IMG/VR virus record: IMGVR_UViG_3300028571_000144
Span: 1 to 21,429 of that record
Strand: one strand, 5' to 3'
From: a virus
Length of the DNA stretch: 21,429 nt
Shown here: one piece after another, positions 20,415-21,429 of the stretch
Position numbering within the stretch: the first letter of the stretch is position 1
Layout of the letters: each line of letters opens with the position of its first letter
Position numbers and translations under genes: made by a program
Notes under the pieces: model-generated
Databases searched by the model: none
The model's input: the letters and a program-made list of their open reading frames with translations, nothing else
What the model was told of the DNA's origin: nothing

Positions 20415-21145
20415 AAGATACAGAGAAAATTACAATAGGAGTTACATCACCTGGGTATGTAGTTACAGACTTTATGACAAGCATTTTAGATGTGGCAAGA
20501 TCACAGAAGCAATTGGGTCAGTTCATATCATTACAAGGATCAGGTGTTATTAGTAGGTTACGCAATCAGATTGTTGCAACCTTTTTAGAGAAAACAACAG
20601 ATGATTGGCTATTGCAGATAGATACTGATCAAAGATTTACAGTAGATCATTTTAAGAAGTTAGTTAGTGCGGCTGATAAAGATGAACGGCCTATTGTGTC
20701 AGGTGTTGTGCATGGTGGTTGGGAAGTCGGTGAGTTATACCTTGAACCTGTACCTTGCATATTTAAGATGGGTACTGATAATGGTTTGTATGCTATCCAT
20801 GACTATGAAGAAGATTCAATCATTGAGATAGATGCGTGTGGTACAGGTGCTATCTTGATTCATAGATCAGTGTTTGAAAGATTTGTTAAAGAAGCCGACC
20901 CGGTACATCAAGGTGATAAGTGGGGCTTCTACCAGGATATGCCATTGCATAAAGAATGGGTTGGTGAGGATTTACTGTTTTGCATTAGGGCTAAGAGTTT
21001 TGGGTATAAACTATATGCACATACAGGTGTTCAAATGGAACATCAGCGCAAGATGTGGATAGGTGCTAAACAGCACAAAGACTTTGACCGCTTTAGGCGC
21101 AAGAGATTACAAAGTGAGGAACAGATAAATGGCGATAACAACTAA
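20411..21145 (+). CDS. Glycosyltransferase (GT-A fold)
   Basis: A 244-residue GT-A transferase. The DxD motif is Asp71-x-Asp73 in WLLQIDTDQRF, preceded by SRLRNQIVATFLEKTTDDW. ACGTGAILIHRSVFE (132-146) and WVGEDLLFCIRAKSFGYK (183-200) with Glu186-Asp187 are typical acceptor and base regions. His204 and His211 (YAHTGVQMEHQRK) are likely metal ligands. No membrane segment is present. I prefer TTG 20411: AAGGG (20400-20404) is 6 bases upstream and the start overlaps the previous stop as TTGA. ATG 20405 is in frame but touches the ribosome site. It may decorate virion or cell-surface targets. Confidence 0.8.
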   Translation: MKDTEKITIGVTSPGYVVTDFMTSILDVARSQKQLGQFISLQGSGVISRLRNQIVATFLEKTTDDWLLQIDTDQRFTVDHFKKLVSAADKDERPIVSGVVHGGWEVGELYLEPVPCIFKMGTDNGLYAIHDYEEDSIIEIDACGTGAILIHRSVFERFVKEADPVHQGDKWGFYQDMPLHKEWVGEDLLFCIRAKSFGYKLYAHTGVQMEHQRKMWIGAKQHKDFDRFRRKRLQSEEQINGDNN

Positions 21146-21386
21146 ACAGGTTGCAGTAACGGCAACAAGCCAATCAATCATTAGTGTTGATAATGTACAA
21201 AGAGATGTATTGTTGCACGCTAAACATGAAGTGTACATTGGTAATAGCGGTGTAACTTCTAGCAACGGCTATCTTATGGATAATGGTGATGAAGTCAGGT
21301 TGTCTTTAACCGAGGGTGAAGATTTATGGTGCGTTAGTGCCGCAGGTACAGGCACGCTTCATGTGCTGGTAAGTAAAGTAGATTAA
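21129..21386 (+). CDS. Small beta-type protein
   Basis: An 85-residue protein overlapping the glycosyltransferase by 17 bases. It is strand-rich throughout: TTKQVAVTATSQSIISVDNV, RDVLLHAKHEVYIGNSGVTS, GDEVRLSLTEGEDLWCVSAA, and TLHVLVSKVD. This resembles small beta-sandwich virion or decoration proteins of actinophages (VTVT..PQ.I...D..RDV pattern). No assignment beyond that is safe. Being beside a glycosyltransferase, it might be a glycosylated surface protein (inference). Confidence 0.6.
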   Translation: MAITTKQVAVTATSQSIISVDNVQRDVLLHAKHEVYIGNSGVTSSNGYLMDNGDEVRLSLTEGEDLWCVSAAGTGTLHVLVSKVD

Positions 21387-21389
21387 ATA

Positions 21390-21429
21390 ATGAGCCTGTT
21401 TTTTCCTATTTTGAGCGTGGCTATAATAC
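21390..21429 (+). CDS. Start of a gene running off the window (partial)
   Basis: ATG 21390 opens MSLFFPILSVAII and continues past the last base; the visible part is hydrophobic. If the window is a circular contig, the frame would continue into bases 1-56 and end after 31 residues. The ribosome site is weak (GTAAAG-like), so this may be chance. Confidence 0.25.
   Translation, partial: MSLFFPILSVAII
21423..21428 (+). promoter_or_regulatory. Candidate -10 box at the window end
   Basis: A perfect TATAAT with TGGC just before it. The expected -35 position (about 21400-21405) is TTTTTC, a weak match. Transcription would begin beyond the window, or near base 6 if the ends join. Confidence 0.35.

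Noticed and set aside
21411-21428. TTGAGC plus TATAAT as a complete promoter
   Set aside because: Only 6 bases separate them, far from the 16-18 needed. The TATAAT is kept only as a lone -10 candidate.
1-21429. Integrase, repressor, att sites, tRNA genes, insertion sequences, CRISPR arrays
   Set aside because: I looked for these on both strands and saw no tyrosine or serine recombinase, no helix-turn-helix repressor, no cloverleaf, no transposase and no regularly spaced repeats.

Overview
The window looks like one continuous piece, possibly nearly all, of a small tailed phage genome (siphovirus type, HK97-fold capsid). Every supported gene is on the + strand, genes are tightly packed with many TAATG and ATGA overlaps, and base composition is AT-rich (about 40% GC by eye). 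Several proteins resemble those of actinobacteriophages: the 90-residue small terminase, the holin-like protein ending in an NPxxxxFG-like tail, and the single-strand-annealing-like protein with its AETSAWGRA-type core. Low GC plus actinophage-type genes fits a phage of a low-GC actinobacterium such as the freshwater acI (Nanopelagicales) group. That host call is inference. I see no integrase, repressor or att site, so a lytic lifestyle is more likely.

Layout. 1-61 is a leader. 62-1947 is the packaging module (HNH nuclease, small and large terminase). 1947-5478 is the head module (tiny membrane protein, portal, S78 prohead protease, small unknown protein, major capsid). 5479-5605 is a compact control region: a strong hairpin, then an 11-bp inverted repeat enclosing a 14-codon leader ORF. 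5596-9970 is the connector and tail module (connector, tail terminator, tail tube, two tail assembly chaperone products joined by a -1 frameshift, a gp10-like protein, tape measure). 9970-13446 holds the tail tip, with three tandem paralogous surface proteins. 13458-14322 is the lysis cassette (M15 peptidase and two small membrane proteins). 14344-15902 is a sugar module (glycosyltransferase, nucleotide-sugar epimerase/reductase type SDR). 15919-16939 holds an unknown protein and a metallophosphoesterase.

A promoter region at 16935-17036 opens a set of small replication/recombination genes to 19908: stand-alone prim-pol domain, Erf/annealing-like protein, PD-(D/E)XK-like nuclease and several small Cys-rich proteins. 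A second control region (19909-19961) precedes a lytic transglycosylase, a second GT-A glycosyltransferase and a small beta-type protein. The last 40 bases hold the start of another reading frame and a perfect TATAAT.

Most notable: (i) both gene-free gaps around the replication module carry a near-perfect match to the actinobacterial CRP/GlxR operator TGTGANNTANNTCACA; (ii) the connector start codon lies in the 3' arm of an 11-bp inverted repeat whose loop carries a leader ORF with its own ribosome site; (iii) a textbook A AAA AAT slippery site in the tail chaperone; (iv) a GC-rich double hairpin in the 5' part of the transglycosylase gene; (v) a tandem trio of diverging tail-tip paralogues; (vi) sequence at the two window ends that would join into a promoter plus leader, hinting at a complete circular contig of about 21.4 kb.
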